Part shown: positions 14,156-26,344 of the stretch, one piece after another
Layout of the letters: each line of letters opens with the position of its first letter
Numbering within the stretch: position 1 is the first letter of the stretch
From: Sclerurus mexicanus
Lineage: Eukaryota; Chordata; Aves; Passeriformes; Furnariidae
NCBI GenBank assembly: GCA_013396755.1
Contig: VWZF01003379.1
Span: 39,218-103,217 of the forward strand
DNA: 64,000 nucleotides
Direction of reading: 5' to 3'
Made by a program: the position numbers and the translations under genes
Notes under the pieces: generated by a model
What the model saw: the letters and a program-made list of their open reading frames with translations, nothing else
The model's database searches: none
Told to the model about the DNA's origin: nothing

Positions 14156-15634
14156 ATTCCATAACATGAATAAATTATTTCTTCTCCTACATATGTTTTC
14201 ACTACTTTGTCTACAGAAGAGGTTTGGGGGAGTGGTGAGAGATCCTAAGGCTTCAAGATTGTTTCTCTGATCAGATTCAGGCTGGGTCTTGTTTGGCTGC
14301 AGAGTAAATGCATCTTTTGCAACAGGTGTTGAGTCTGAACAAGAGACTCACCATGTCCCTTCAAACAGCAGCTCTGACAGAGATACCAGTGTGAGAGAGA
14401 ACTTTAAGCATGTGTTGTGCCCTGAGATTTAAGCAGAACCTCCAATAGAAACCCACAGCCCAGTACAACTGCTCATCCCTCCCTAGGCCATCCTGGGAAT
14501 GGAGCTAACAGCATGGACCTCCTCCTGAGGAGCAGGATGCAGTTTGCCAGGACAGTGCTGGTGCAGGACAAAGCATCACCTTCAGGCAAATTGGTGGGAA
14601 GGAATTAATAAACACAGTTACCCATGAACTGAGAGTGCAACAGTAACAAAAATGAAACTGATTGTAAACTGTGTTGATGCATGGATAATTCATGTAGGAA
14701 ATAGAACAGAAGGCACACAAAACATTGCTTTGGTGAATGATGTAGAAAAGGCTGTCAGCAATAGGTGTCAATTATATCCTTTGTAGTTTCACTGAAGTAT
14801 TTTGCAGCAAAACAATCAAAACAATCAAGACAAATATGCAGATACCAATTATGGGACAAGAATCTTCTTGTAGTTTGGTGCTAGGAGTTCCCTGGCAGTT
14901 TGCTTTGCAACATTCATTTATTTTTTATGATGTGCTGGGACTGGCTGAGAGCTCAGATCCCAGGTAAGACCCCAGTCCACCTGCCAGGTGAGTTTGTGTA
15001 GTCCTGAGATATCAGGGACTGCATCGGTGAAGGGAAATCACTTTCCCACTTAACCAGAATGTAAAGAAAGAGCTTGGTGTTTTGTTCAGCTGTAACAATG
15101 TGCTTTATTTCTGGCTGTTCAGATTCTCTGCTTTAGTATTTATGACTCTGCACCTTGGACTTCACAGGTGGTCATCCATCTCACACTGTGTTTACAGAGA
15201 GGGTCCTCTCCATCCTGTATCCATCAGGATGTTCACCAGCAGGTGCTGAGTAGCCTCATGATTTCCTCAGACCCCATAGGTTTGGAAAAACCATTTGCTG
15301 GACCACCAGGCAACAGCAGCAGTTATATCTGGCAAGCCTAAATCCAGAAGGGAAGATTAAGGGTTTTAAAGCCATCAGGGACCATTCCACATCACACAGC
15401 AACTTTCTGACTTATTCCATGCTTCAGCAAGGGCAAACACAGAGAGATGAGGGCCCTGTATAAGGGCCTTGAGAGCATGTCCCCTCCTGGCTGTTTGACT
15501 GTCTGGGCTTAGGGCCAGCCTGGAGTCAGCAGGGCTGGGAGCTGCCCCATCTCCTTTGCTGGCTGATATCGCTTCCTGTGGGAGCTGCTTTTCAGCTAAG
15601 CCCCTTCCATTGGGCCCCACCTGAGCTAAAGCTC
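14156..15634. other. Intergenic, partly GC-rich, no gene seen
   Basis: Unique-looking sequence between the CR1 and copy 2 of the unnamed repeat. From about 15370 it turns GC-rich and may belong to the same or another old repeat. On the minus strand, 15620-15375 has a TATA-like TTATACAGGG box and a short frame, but nothing recognisable. Confidence 0.5.
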
Positions 15635-15850
15635 CTGCTGTGTTACAGCCATACCTGTCCCTGGCTCTGGGCCCTTTGCTCCTGACCTAGACCCTGCCCT
15701 GCAGCTGCCTTCCAGCCTGATCCCAGACCTGTTTTATCACCATGGACCTGCCTGGTGTTCACTGGGATGTGCCTGACTCTTGTTACCCTCAGTGGACCTG
15801 CCTTGCTTGGCTCACTTGGAGGCTGTGGGACTGGTGAGACTCCTGCCCTG
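15635..15850 (+). repeat. Diverged unnamed interspersed repeat, copy 2
   Basis: GC-rich segment containing CTGTCCCTGGCTCTGGGCCC, GACCTGTTTTATCACCATGG and ACCTGCCTGGTG. The same ordered phrases occur on the opposite strand at 10965-11195, which is why I call it a repeat. The GC-rich, CpG-poor character continues on both sides (15370-15960). Overlapping frames here are compositional. Family unknown. Confidence 0.45.
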
Positions 15851-18800
15851 CCAGCTGTGTTAGCATGCTCAGCTTCCAGCTCACCTTCCCTTGCAGAGCA
15901 CCAGCTCTTGCTGCTCCCTAACAGGCTGCTCCTCTCCAAATTTCCATAGCTTTTAAAGACTGATGATCTCAGCAAAAACATTAACACATTTGCCTTCACA
16001 GAAGAGCAGAAATGGTAGATTCATCCTGGAATCAAATGCATCATTAATACTACTGAACCATGGAAGGAGGAAAATTAATAGTCTTACATTGTTTCCACTC
16101 TTTTACGGATAAGCAGACAGGACTAGAAACTTTGGGAACTCTTTTTCTTAGTCCTCCAGCCGTTCTAAAGCTAAAGTATAGAGACATCCTGGAAATAAAT
16201 GCCATGAATTCACAAGCAGAAGAAAATAACTTACGTGAGCAATAGCACTTATAACCCTTGGGGTCTCGTGAACCTTTCAGTTTTGAGCTCTTCAGACCAA
16301 CATTGCAACTTCTATCACACAGGCATCATAAAGAATATCACTGCACCAGCAAGTGGCATGAGACTAAAAAAATATTTTAAAAAATCCTCTTTGAACAGGA
16401 AGTAAATCAGAGGGAGTCTGGAGAAGCTGTGGTCAGCATATCAGGATCCTCTTCTCTTTTTCCTTTTCTATCCTCTTGTGCCTTTCTCCTTATGCTCCAG
16501 CTGATTTTGCCGGAGACTCAGCACTGTTCCTGGAAGAAGTCTATTTGTGCCTACTGCTAAACTCCTGCAGCAGCTGCTTAGACCTTTTCCTACCACTGTG
16601 TTGTGATGCAGTCATGATTTTACCACAAAAGTGGTGTTTGCCTGCCATGAACTCTGAAGAGTTCAACTCTGATTAGGAAGGAAGGCTGGCTGGCAGGCAA
16701 GCAGCATGACTGACAAAGCCTGGTTTCCTTAGGAACCTAGCCTGAAACAGTGAAAAAGTAAGAGCATGTGTGTTCTGGTAGGCAGTGAATAATCCATTAA
16801 AACTCTTAATTAAAAATTTAAACATGTGTCTGCTAATTACATCACCCTTCTTCTGCCCTCAAAAAGCAGCAAATGAGCATGGTTGCACACCTGCCTGTGT
16901 GTTTATTTCCTTAGGATGCTGCTCACTTGCTCAGCAACCCAAATACCAGCTCAGGTAGCAGCTGCCATTGTAAAAACATTCTGGGAAAAAGTGATGGCAA
17001 ATATTTTCTTTTTGTTAATGAATGGCCAAACTGTTCACAGAAATCCTGCTCCCTGTTGCTACATGTCCTGAATTTGTTGATGTTTTTCATGTATCAATCC
17101 CAGTGCTATCAGTTCTCATCTCTCAGACAGCTATTTAATGCCAGCAATACACACTTGGCTGACCAGTCACCTGAAGACCTGTGAAAAGAGATGGGGTAAA
17201 TATTTTAAAAAGTAGGCTGCAAGGATGTGAAAATGAACGTGAGCATTATCTGTAAACTCAGAAACTGCAGAGAATGGTCAGCCAAGGCTCTAGACCCTCT
17301 GGAGATTCTTAGTCCTGCAGGGGTAGTGTGGTGCTCCACATTTGAAACGCATGTGGGGTGAGGAGCCTTAGAATGGTAGAGGGACAGGTCAGATTAGCTG
17401 TTATCCATGCAAATGAGCACTCCCAGCAAATGGAACTTGCTTCTCCCTCTGTAAGTTACCCTGCAGTGAATCTCCTCTGGTATACATAGCCTCATCTGCT
17501 CTGAGTTGGCTGGGTTGCAGCCACTTGACGTTGGGCCACAGCCTCTGATTTGGGAAGGCTGTTTTATTCACTGCCTAGAGGAGTAGGATCATGTTCAACA
17601 TTGCTGTTGTTATTTATTACAGTCATGAATTTGGCAGGAATTAACCAGATTCTGGCAGGTAGCGTATGTCTCTGTACATTAGCATAACTGTGCTGTGCTA
17701 TAGTGGGTACACTGGGTGAAAAATCAATTCCCTGATTTTTGGCTCCTGTCAGAAGAGGCAGAGGCCAAAACAGGAGGGCATGTGTGTCCACTGGCACATA
17801 CACGGACACTCTCACCAGATGCTCATCAAATATGCTCTCCTCGAGACCTGCCTTTACACCACGGTCCTACTGTGGCACAGCCTGTTGAACTTCTTAGGAA
17901 AGGGTCCAGCTGGGATGTTGGTTTATTTCCTTGGAGGCACTTAGAACCTTACTGGTTCTTCTCAAGGCCCTCTTCGACTCAACCTAAAAAAGACTCAACA
18001 GACAGTAAGAAGCTCTGAACTCCTACACTCTGACGCTGTGCATCACTAACAAAGCACTGCCTCAAGACTGAATGACCTTATGAGGTTATCTTTAAAGTGA
18101 TATTTTAATGCATTCACTGACTATTTTAAAGCTTTCCAGGTAATGTCTTAGGATGACGTACTGGAGAAGGATTCATTGTCCCCTGGGATACAGACTGGGA
18201 GATGGCTGCCCTACTGCTGAGTTTCCCATGTTGAGCTCACATCCATCCAAGGTGGCTGGAGTCAGACAACTCAGTTTAGGGACTGTCAGAATCACTGAAA
18301 AATTTTTCATTGAGGTAAAGCATCTGTTATTGCAGGGTAAAGAAATTAATTGGCCCTTTAAAAAAAGGGAGTTCTGTTAAAATCTGCGGTATATGTAGAG
18401 TTTAGAATGCCATATGGCAAACCTAGGGGCATATGAAATCCAAAGCAAGGCCACCAGGTTAATTGGCTGTAGTAATTGGGGCTGGCGGGACTGGGCTTTC
18501 ATCATGGAGGAGGGAGCCCAGATGTACAATTCAAAAAAGAGCTTGTTTATAGGGTGTCAGCTCCCAGTCTCAGGGCCCTGTCATCCCCTGAAATCTTGAG
18601 TTCATCTGTGGTCCTTTTGCCATTTCCTGACACGAGGGTAATGTGAGTATCTGTGTGCTTTCCTGGCAGGAACCTGCTGTACTGCGCTGCCCTGCTACGT
18701 GTGGTCAGGGTAAGAGTGCTGGGAGGATCAAGCAGTTCACATTGAGGTGGGTGTTTGACGCGGACTCATCCCCTCTGGTAAACGACCACAGGCCACTCTC

Positions 18801-19860
18801 ATGGGCAGCGCTCACTCTGCTGACCAGGCTGAGCTTTCCAGGTTGTGTTTGCCCACCAGGAAGGCTGCAGTGGCAGAGCCATTGAGGACGGCCTGATGCA
18901 CGTACCTTTGTGTACTGTCCAGCCCAGAGTGGGTGGCACAGAGTGCAGCAGTGTGGTGGGGTGAGCCAGGGCATGGAGTCACAGGGTCCGGGTTTCTGTG
19001 GGTCAGTGTCACTACCCTTTGTGCTGCAGTAGTGGAGGAGAAACACCCAAAGCTTACAGCAAAACCTGTTCAAGCTGGGAGTGGGAGGATGTGTCCACAG
19101 CTGGGCTCCCCAGACAAAGCTCAATTACTTTCCATTTGTGTAAAGAATGATTGCATTTAATCCATAAACAGTAACAACCAAAAAGTCATTTCACTAAGTA
19201 GCAAGATCACCCACCACTTGGGAGTAGCTAGAACTATTTACAAAATGTTTTCATACTTCGACAAGGAAGAGGCTGCTTATTTCTGACTGTGGAGCAGAAG
19301 GCAATCCTATAATAATGCCTCATCTTTACCAATCATTCCAAATTATTCACATGAAATATCTTGCTTTCTCTCTTGGACTTTGATGAAGCTCCTGTTGAAC
19401 CAATTATTCACCAGCTATTCATGTATTGTCAAAAAGGAAATCGCAGGAGCTTTGTCATTAGGAATAAGATTTGATTGGCAAGGCACATGGCTTTGGGGCG
19501 GGTTTGCTTCTTCCCCCTTTTTGCTCTAAAGCCATAGCTTTTAGCTGGCAATTTCGACTGCTATAATCTGATGGAAAGTGATAAAATGCATCAGACTGCA
19601 GTACTCAAATGAGAAAACACTCCAGATTAGTAGGAATATAATTATGTTTTTCATGACATTGATTTTTTATTTTCTAACTGATAAAAGTAAACAACTAAGG
19701 GAGGGGGGGAGTGCCAAAAAACAACATTTAGACTTTAGTGGGATAATTAACTCAGCAATTAAACATATTTTGTATGCAGCATTTGTCCTCCATAGCACAC
19801 AGCATATGTGACGTTTGTCCTTCATTCAAATTCTTGCTTCTTGCAATCTTTTTATTTCAG
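15851..19860. other. Intergenic, no gene seen
   Basis: Mixed composition. A GC-richer stretch at about 18640-19110 carries overlapping frames on both strands (minus 18705-19124 is 139 codons), with no recognisable domain and no convincing splice context. The rest is AT-rich unique DNA leading to the candidate exon. Confidence 0.6.
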
Positions 19861-19951
19861 CAGGAGTGGCAGCCGGAGGGAGTCCTGTATGAAGGCCCCT
19901 TCCACGGTGCTTTACGTTTAAAGATGAATATTCACAGCTATGATTTGGAAG
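19861..19951 (+). other. Candidate unannotated exon (strong splice sites, open frame)
   Basis: A 91-base segment is preceded by a textbook acceptor (pyrimidine tract ending TTTTTATTTCAG at 19860) and followed by a near-perfect donor (GGAAG then GTAAGG from 19952). It is open in a frame that starts in phase 0 and reads QEWQPEGVLYEGPFHG, then a basic stretch, ending HSYDLE plus one base. Base composition is locally higher in GC than the AT-rich flanks, with GC mostly in third positions in the first half. I do not recognise the peptide. Part of it (GVLYEGPFHG) faintly recalls a MORN-type turn, but one unit proves nothing. It lies 6.4 kb beyond the ADK poly(A) site on the opposite strand, so it is not part of ADK. 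It could be a protein-coding, untranslated or long non-coding RNA exon, or chance. Confidence 0.4.
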
Positions 19952-21852
19952 GTAAGGAACAGCCAAAAAGAATCATGAAATGAGCAGAATTGAGAGACAA
20001 GAGGCCTGTGCAAGAGGCATTTGTGTCTGTTTTCTTTTGCCAGTGGTGTTTGGAGGGGAAGTAAACCAAGCCCCTTGTGATCCTTGCTGCTCTGTGTAGT
20101 ACCCAGCAGCTGTACCACTCAGCTGCAGTCTGGGGCTGCAATGTCCAATGCCCTGTGCTCTGTTCCTACTTGATATCACAGCATCAGGATGGGCTAGTAC
20201 AAAGGCAGGATATATCCAAGGAAAATTAAAGAACAAGAATTAAAGCCAGTTAAAGAAAAGAGGCAAGTCTTAGGGTTCCCTGCTGGTATAAGAGTTGATT
20301 TCTCACTACTGTGTGAAACATAGGAAGAGGCATAAGCAACAATGGATTGTTAGAAATCTCACTGGCCTTTTTAGCACAGAGTAGTTCCTCCATCTCCAGT
20401 TCATCAAAGACTGAGTGAGTCTTCAGGGAGGCTGATTTTATTAGAAGGTATGAACTATGATACAGGGCAGATGTCTTCCACACTGCCCCATCTTTATCTC
20501 TTTTAGAAAAATGAAGTCATTAGAAAAAAGTTCCAAGTCTAGGATAAATAAAACATACTACTTGTGACTTTGTAGGTAGGATGAAGAGGGACGAGGAAAC
20601 ACTATGTCAGGCAGAGGTGAGCAGATATGTCATGCACAGGATGACAAAGTACTTCTGCATGTCAACACAAAGTGCAAAGCTGGACCTGATACTGTGCAAG
20701 TTAATACCCAAGCACACTGCAATTATCTTTTTTCTTTGAGACAACAATATGTGAGGCTTTCTTCAGGGCAGAACTCTAAGCCTCAGGGAAACTCAAATAT
20801 CCTCCTACTCTGTGAGACTCCCATGGCCCAATTTAAGCTGCTGCTACTGCTGCTGCTGGGGGGTAGAAGGGCTAACTTCTGAGCTGGCATAAATTTCTAT
20901 AGTAAACACACTATGACAAGTCATTCCACATTAATTTCTTCCTTTCCAAGCTGAATTTGCTGGGTTATATGCTAAAATCTTGCTTTTCGCTTTGTCCTGA
21001 AACACTGTGGTGCATAATAAACATCAAATCTCAAAAGGTTGTTTTACTGCTATTTTTAGGCAGTGAAATATATCATGTATGTATTCATGATACATACAAA
21101 ACACCACGTATCTGGAGCACAACCTTCTCTAAATCCAGTGTGTTCATATTGTGAAATCTGTCACCGTTTACAGAACGCAAAAGTTGCACTGATAAATGCT
21201 TTTTACTATCAGACATAAAATGTGTTTGTTATTGTACTGACCTTGGGAGACGAATAGGAAAGTGCTTTGTCCTTACCCTGCAAGACAGCCACAGCAGCTG
21301 GCTATGCTTTAGGACAGGCCAGACTAAAATAGGTCTGTCCATGTGATAGGTTGATAGAAGAACCCTGAAAATTCTGCAAGTTATTGGAGTGCCATTAATA
21401 GTCCCACCAATAAGTGATATCTCTGAAAATTTAACTCAAAGTTGGATCAATCATTTAATTTATAATTCACTGATCCACAGATATGACAACAATCTAATTT
21501 TGGGGAAGACTACTGTGATTGCCTCCCCCCTTAAAAAAGCCCAAACCTACTCTTTTTATAAAGCTAACGGGGACAGGAGGTATGTTTGCAGGGAAGTACT
21601 TCAGGATAGAGATAAAGCCTAAGGAAACAAAAGGTTGTGTAGGATCTGCAGATGAGCAATGTGGTTTTGTGCAGTATCTACCACAAGTATTAATATGAAG
21701 AGATTAGAAGAATCATCATTAACTTGAATTCTAAAAAATTTTCAGAAACTGAGATCAAAGCAATTTAAATGTGAGTAATTTTACTGATGGTTATAGATTT
21801 TGCTGCTTTGTTTACCTGCTTGTTATTTCTTTTCCCTCCTTTTGCCTTTCAG

Positions 21853-21938
21853 TGAAACCTACAATACCAGCAAAGGGAAAAGGCCAAGGAACAGCAGTCC
21901 CCCACTCTGCTCTTGCTTTAGATGGCCAGCAGTTTTAG
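21853..21938 (+). other. Possible partner terminal exon for the 19861-19951 candidate
   Basis: A strong acceptor (CTTTTCCCTCCTTTTGCCTTTCAG read as tract plus AG at 21851-21852) opens a segment that joins the upstream candidate in phase. The leftover G plus TG gives Val, followed by KPTIPAKGKGQGTAVP and then a stop at 21936-21938. The frame is short enough to be open by chance, so this is a suggestion only. Confidence 0.2.
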
Positions 21939-24900
21939 AGTAGGTAGATCGCATCCTACCTACTCTCTAGAGCCAGCAGAGGTGCCTGCACAGATTTTCA
22001 GGGGTTGTTGGTTACTCCCTGCTCTACCTTGTCCTCTGGAGCACACACCTTGTAGCCAGGGCAGCATGGCCTCCTAATCACTTAGGTTTGGTACTTAACA
22101 TCACAGAAGAACAGCCAGCAAATATACAGGGGAAGAGGGAATGTGACTGTTCCCAGGGACCCAAAAAATAGGTACGTTCCAAGTAGAGCAATTTTTAAGT
22201 ACAGTGAAGTGTTACTTCTGGCACGAATAAGAAAAATAAGTAGAATGAGGGGTGATTTTCAGGCTGAACTTATTTCTTGAAATTCTCTCACATGCTGTTA
22301 TTATTCCACAGTAATGCTTCTTTTAGGGCAATATTTTACTCCAGTGTTACCATCTCCATGGCACCACAGACAGGAAGGCTTTCCAAGCACACAATTTCTT
22401 TCACACTCCGTTTAGGAGCTCTTCCATTTTTCTGTGCATTTATGCTGCACCACTGACTTGAGATATTTGATCCAGAATAATGATAATGCTTTGCTTGTCT
22501 TCATCCCAGCCCTTACTCAATCTCCTTTACAAATGTCACTTGGGAGTACCAGGGCCTCGGGAGGCAGAAAGCCAAGCCAAAACTTGCCTGCAAGTACCTG
22601 GCAAAGCAAGGACCTGGAGACGGACGCACTCCATCCTTCTCTCACTTGAGAAGCAGCTCAGGTCGACATGGCTCTAAACTTCGGAGATGATCTGCCTGCT
22701 AAGCTACAGCACATTTATGATTTGCGGGTTTCTAGTCTGACTTGGCTTCATTTTTTAACTTTTCATTTTCTTTTTAGGGAACCAAACTGTTCACTGCATT
22801 TGGCAGCTGACGGCTATTAACTGTCACACTCCAATAACCAAGGGATAGTTAGAACAGCATTAAATATTTGCACTGTGCAGCAAGGCTATACTTCATCTCA
22901 GTACATATGAATCCCATGCTCTTTTCACACTGGAAGAAAACCCACCTTATTGCTATTCAAATCTATCTGTCTGTCTCTCTTCCCATACTGTCATTACACA
23001 TGCAAGGCTTGTCAGTGCCACTGACACAAAAACCCCCTTGTGCTTTATGCCAACACCAGTGACACCTGAAAAAAAACCCCAAGACACAAAAGAATTACTG
23101 CTTCTAAGAAGTTTGTTAATTTGATATTCATTTTTTAATAAAGTCACTTATTTCATGTCTTCATATAAGTATTTCTGCTGCCCTGCAAGGCTGCATATTT
23201 TCTTTCACAGGAACAACTTATAGATAATTCTATATGAAAACTGGGTTCTGGTAACTGACTTTTGTCCATTTTATATGTCCCTGGTTAAATTGTGAAGCTT
23301 TGTTTTGAGCACAATTTTTTCCTCTCATCTGCCATTTTGAGTCTAATCTTTTAGGAAATATCCTACATAGGCACTCCTTGTGGTCTGCTTTTAAAAAAGC
23401 AAAATTTATTTTGGCCTCTGCAGGAAGCATTTAAAGCACATAATGAATAATGTTTGACACAGGAGTCAGTTAGCAGTCATTTTAGATTAATAACACTGCC
23501 CAGAAAAAAACCTTGCAGGGGATTAGACCAAGGGAAAGATGCTTAGGCAATAACCTCTGAGCCAGTTGGTTGCTGAACTATTCACAATAGACATAACTAT
23601 CTCTGAAGGTCTTAAGTGTGAGAATTATCTCCAGGAAGAGAACAATGAGTTAGTGAGATATAAAACAATAGGCTCATGCTCTAACACAAGCAGTTAGCAC
23701 TGCACATGATCTCTTCTCATTTAATCTGCGAGACTTTCAGACAGTAGCAGTTGGTGCCCAAATTAAGACTTCCTCTTTTCCTTTGATCTTATGTAAAAAC
23801 TAATGAATTGTATAATCTCCAACACCTCTGAAATCCCGCTGGTTAAAGGGAAACTCTCCCTACCTTTCCCATGCCTGTCTCAATTCGCTAAATGGGAGCT
23901 ATATTTAACAGCAGGCCAATCACATGATCACTGAAAAGGAACAGCACAAGGATCTGTAATCCTAATGCTCTGGAGCTGTGATTGCTATAAATCCTTTGCA
24001 GAATGATTTCCTTTAAATCCCAAACATGTCATCACACTTTTAATTAACATTTCTTTATGAAAACTGTGGATAAGACCTTTTAAATTAAGATTGTTCCCAG
24101 ACTTGTCATCTTAAAACAGTGTGCATTTCTATTGTCATTTTCATGTTGCATATTTTACTTCACTGTCATATAAGTAAAGCTTTTTACCTTCCCTTTCCCC
24201 TCCTTTGCCTCCCCTGTCTTAACCCTCACACAAGTAGCAACAGTCAGTGCTATTTTTCCAAGGGTAAACAAATAGCTTTACATTAGTTCACATACAAAAG
24301 GGAAAATTCAAATAACCAGCAATGAGCACAGGCAGAGATGTGGCTGTTACTGCCTGCCCTACTTGAATTTTTACCACCTTCACTTCTCAAGTTCACTATC
24401 TAATTGAGCTTATCATCTTTACAGAAGGAGATTGAGAGAGGAAAGTGATTTGCACAAAGTAACACAGTTGATCACCTGCAGAAACAGAAGCACAACCTTT
24501 ATTTCCGATTCCCAGCTCTTCATTCTTTTCAGCTAGATAGCATACAGCTTTCTGAATAGTGGGCCTATTTCTTGCCTGTTAATCTCAACAGCATTGCTAC
24601 CCACTTACTTGGTACTAAAACAAGTCTTAAAAACATGATGTTGGGCACAGGAAATGCAGTTTTATTTCCAGCAAAAGGGAAGTTTTATCTAAGTGAGGGA
24701 TGCTTTGGCTGTTGGCTAGTGTGAAATGGATTTCCAATATTTGTTTTCCTGACAGTAACCTAGGTAAGAACTCTGGCTTTAAATAATGGCTCAAGTTCAG
24801 TGACAGAGTCACTTCAGTCATCCCATCTGGGATTTGAGACAGTGGCACATGTCCCTGGCAGACAACTCTTTCAATGTTTTTCAAAAAGCCCAATTTTCTA

Positions 24901-25375
24901 ACATGCCTCTGTGTGGAATAAGCTGGTAGACAGAGGAAGACTATTTCTGAGAGGGAATATTAAGGGTGACACCATTATCCTTTATATAGATAAACCTCCC
25001 CTTCATCAGTAAGAAGGAAAGGAACACAGATCCTGAAAATAATCCACAATGAAAGAGTCAGGCAATTTGACAGCACAAACTGAAATTATTTAGCATGATT
25101 TGGCAATATATTTCTAAGTAACTATATATAATTCAAAAATATCCATTGACAGATATTGGAGAAATAATGAATGGCTAAACAGATCAGGTCAGACTCTGGT
25201 GCCCATCTATGAACTGGGTAGTAGTTTATTTCTCAGCTGCTCCCACTGTCTTCAAATTATGCTTTGTAGCTGACACTCAGAGATAAATGTCAGGAGCCCA
25301 AGCTCACCAGGCACATCAGTGGAAAAGCTCAGAACAGAACCTCTGACTTGACTCTGTTGCATCTGAATTGAAAAT

Positions 25376-25412
25376 GGGAAGGGAAGGGAAGGGAAGGGAA
25401 GGGAAGGGAAGG
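25376..25412 (+). repeat. (GGGAA)n microsatellite
   Basis: Seven uninterrupted units of GGGAA on the plus strand, ending in GGACC. Pure short tandem repeat, probably length-variable. Confidence 0.95.
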
Positions 25413-26162
25413 ACCACACATCTGTCTGTGGCGTATCAGCTTTTCTTGATTAAAACATATCACATGGATACATCAAGTTAAAGAATTAGAAATTAACTAT
25501 GAGATGTAAAAAAATAACAACTCTTCTGATCAACCCATAAAGCCTGAAGACCATGCACACTGCACTCTTTTAGTTTTGTTTGTAGTTCTATTTTCAGTCC
25601 AACATATTCATTTCTTTTCCTCTCTCCTATGATAGAACATGAGAAACATAAAGTCTAAAGCTCTTCTGAGAAGAGTACTCTGACAAAACCAGACAAGTCT
25701 TAATTGCACAAAGCTGTTCACGAGTAGATCTGCAGATAAACGAGGCCTGTACATACAACCTGCCGCAGGCAGAAACGTGAGAGCCCGAGTCCTGGAAGCA
25801 CAGGCAGTACCCACCCGGTGCCTGTGGTGACGGTGTTCCATGGACCCACGAGGATTTTCAGAAGTCGCTGTTTGCAGGAATCCCACCAGGTGACCTCTAA
25901 GATGACAGAGCCTGTTGTCCAATGGGTCAGATTGGATACTGGGCCAAACAAGGCAACTGGGATCCTAACCTTGATTTCTCCCCGTGCTCTTTGGAATACA
26001 CAAACTGTAATAACAACATTCAGTCTCTGTGTGTCCTTTGTTCCATGCTGGGCAGTAAAGTGTGAACTCTGCACTGACTTAACATTCTTTGGTGAGCCCC
26101 AGCCACTAATATTTCATCTCTCCTATGGTACAAGCACCAAACTGATGTTCCTTCCCTTCCTT

Positions 26163-26214
26163 ACTGCTGAGATCACTCTTGAACACTCACTGCTGAGATG
26201 ACTCTTGAACACCC
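26163..26214 (+). repeat. 26-base tandem duplication
   Basis: Two adjacent 26-base units, each beginning ACTGCTGAGAT and continuing ACTCTTGAACAC, differ at two positions. They lie about 130 bases past the inferred ADK cleavage site. Confidence 0.9.
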
Positions 26215-26344
26215 ACCTGGACACTGAAAGTCATGTATAAAATGTTGAGATCTAGCATGTGCTGTGGGTTAAGCACCCATTCCTTGTTCCCGTTTCAGTC
26301 GGATACACAAAAAAAAGACAGACACATGCCAATACCAAACCAGG

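Larger units (their letters stand above)
21939..26344. other. Intergenic region downstream of ADK
   Basis: No gene seen. It contains the GGGAA microsatellite, a 26-base tandem duplication just beyond the ADK poly(A) site, and a somewhat GC- and CpG-richer interval at 25700-26000. Overlapping frames of about 100-127 codons there, on both strands, have no recognisable product. Confidence 0.65.

Noticed and set aside
18705..19124. 139-codon minus-strand frame
   Set aside because: Cys/Pro/His-rich low-information translation in a GC-richer stretch, with other frames open on the same bases. No domain or splice support.
25718..26201. Overlapping 118- and 127-codon frames on opposite strands, with an exon-like piece after TTTTCAG near 25861
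   Set aside because: Frames on both strands are likely compositional. The acceptor lacks a good pyrimidine tract and no protein family is visible.
1..26344. Exons of KAT6B, the expected neighbour downstream of ADK in vertebrates
   Set aside because: No translation resembled its NEMM, PHD-finger or MYST regions. The gene probably lies further left.
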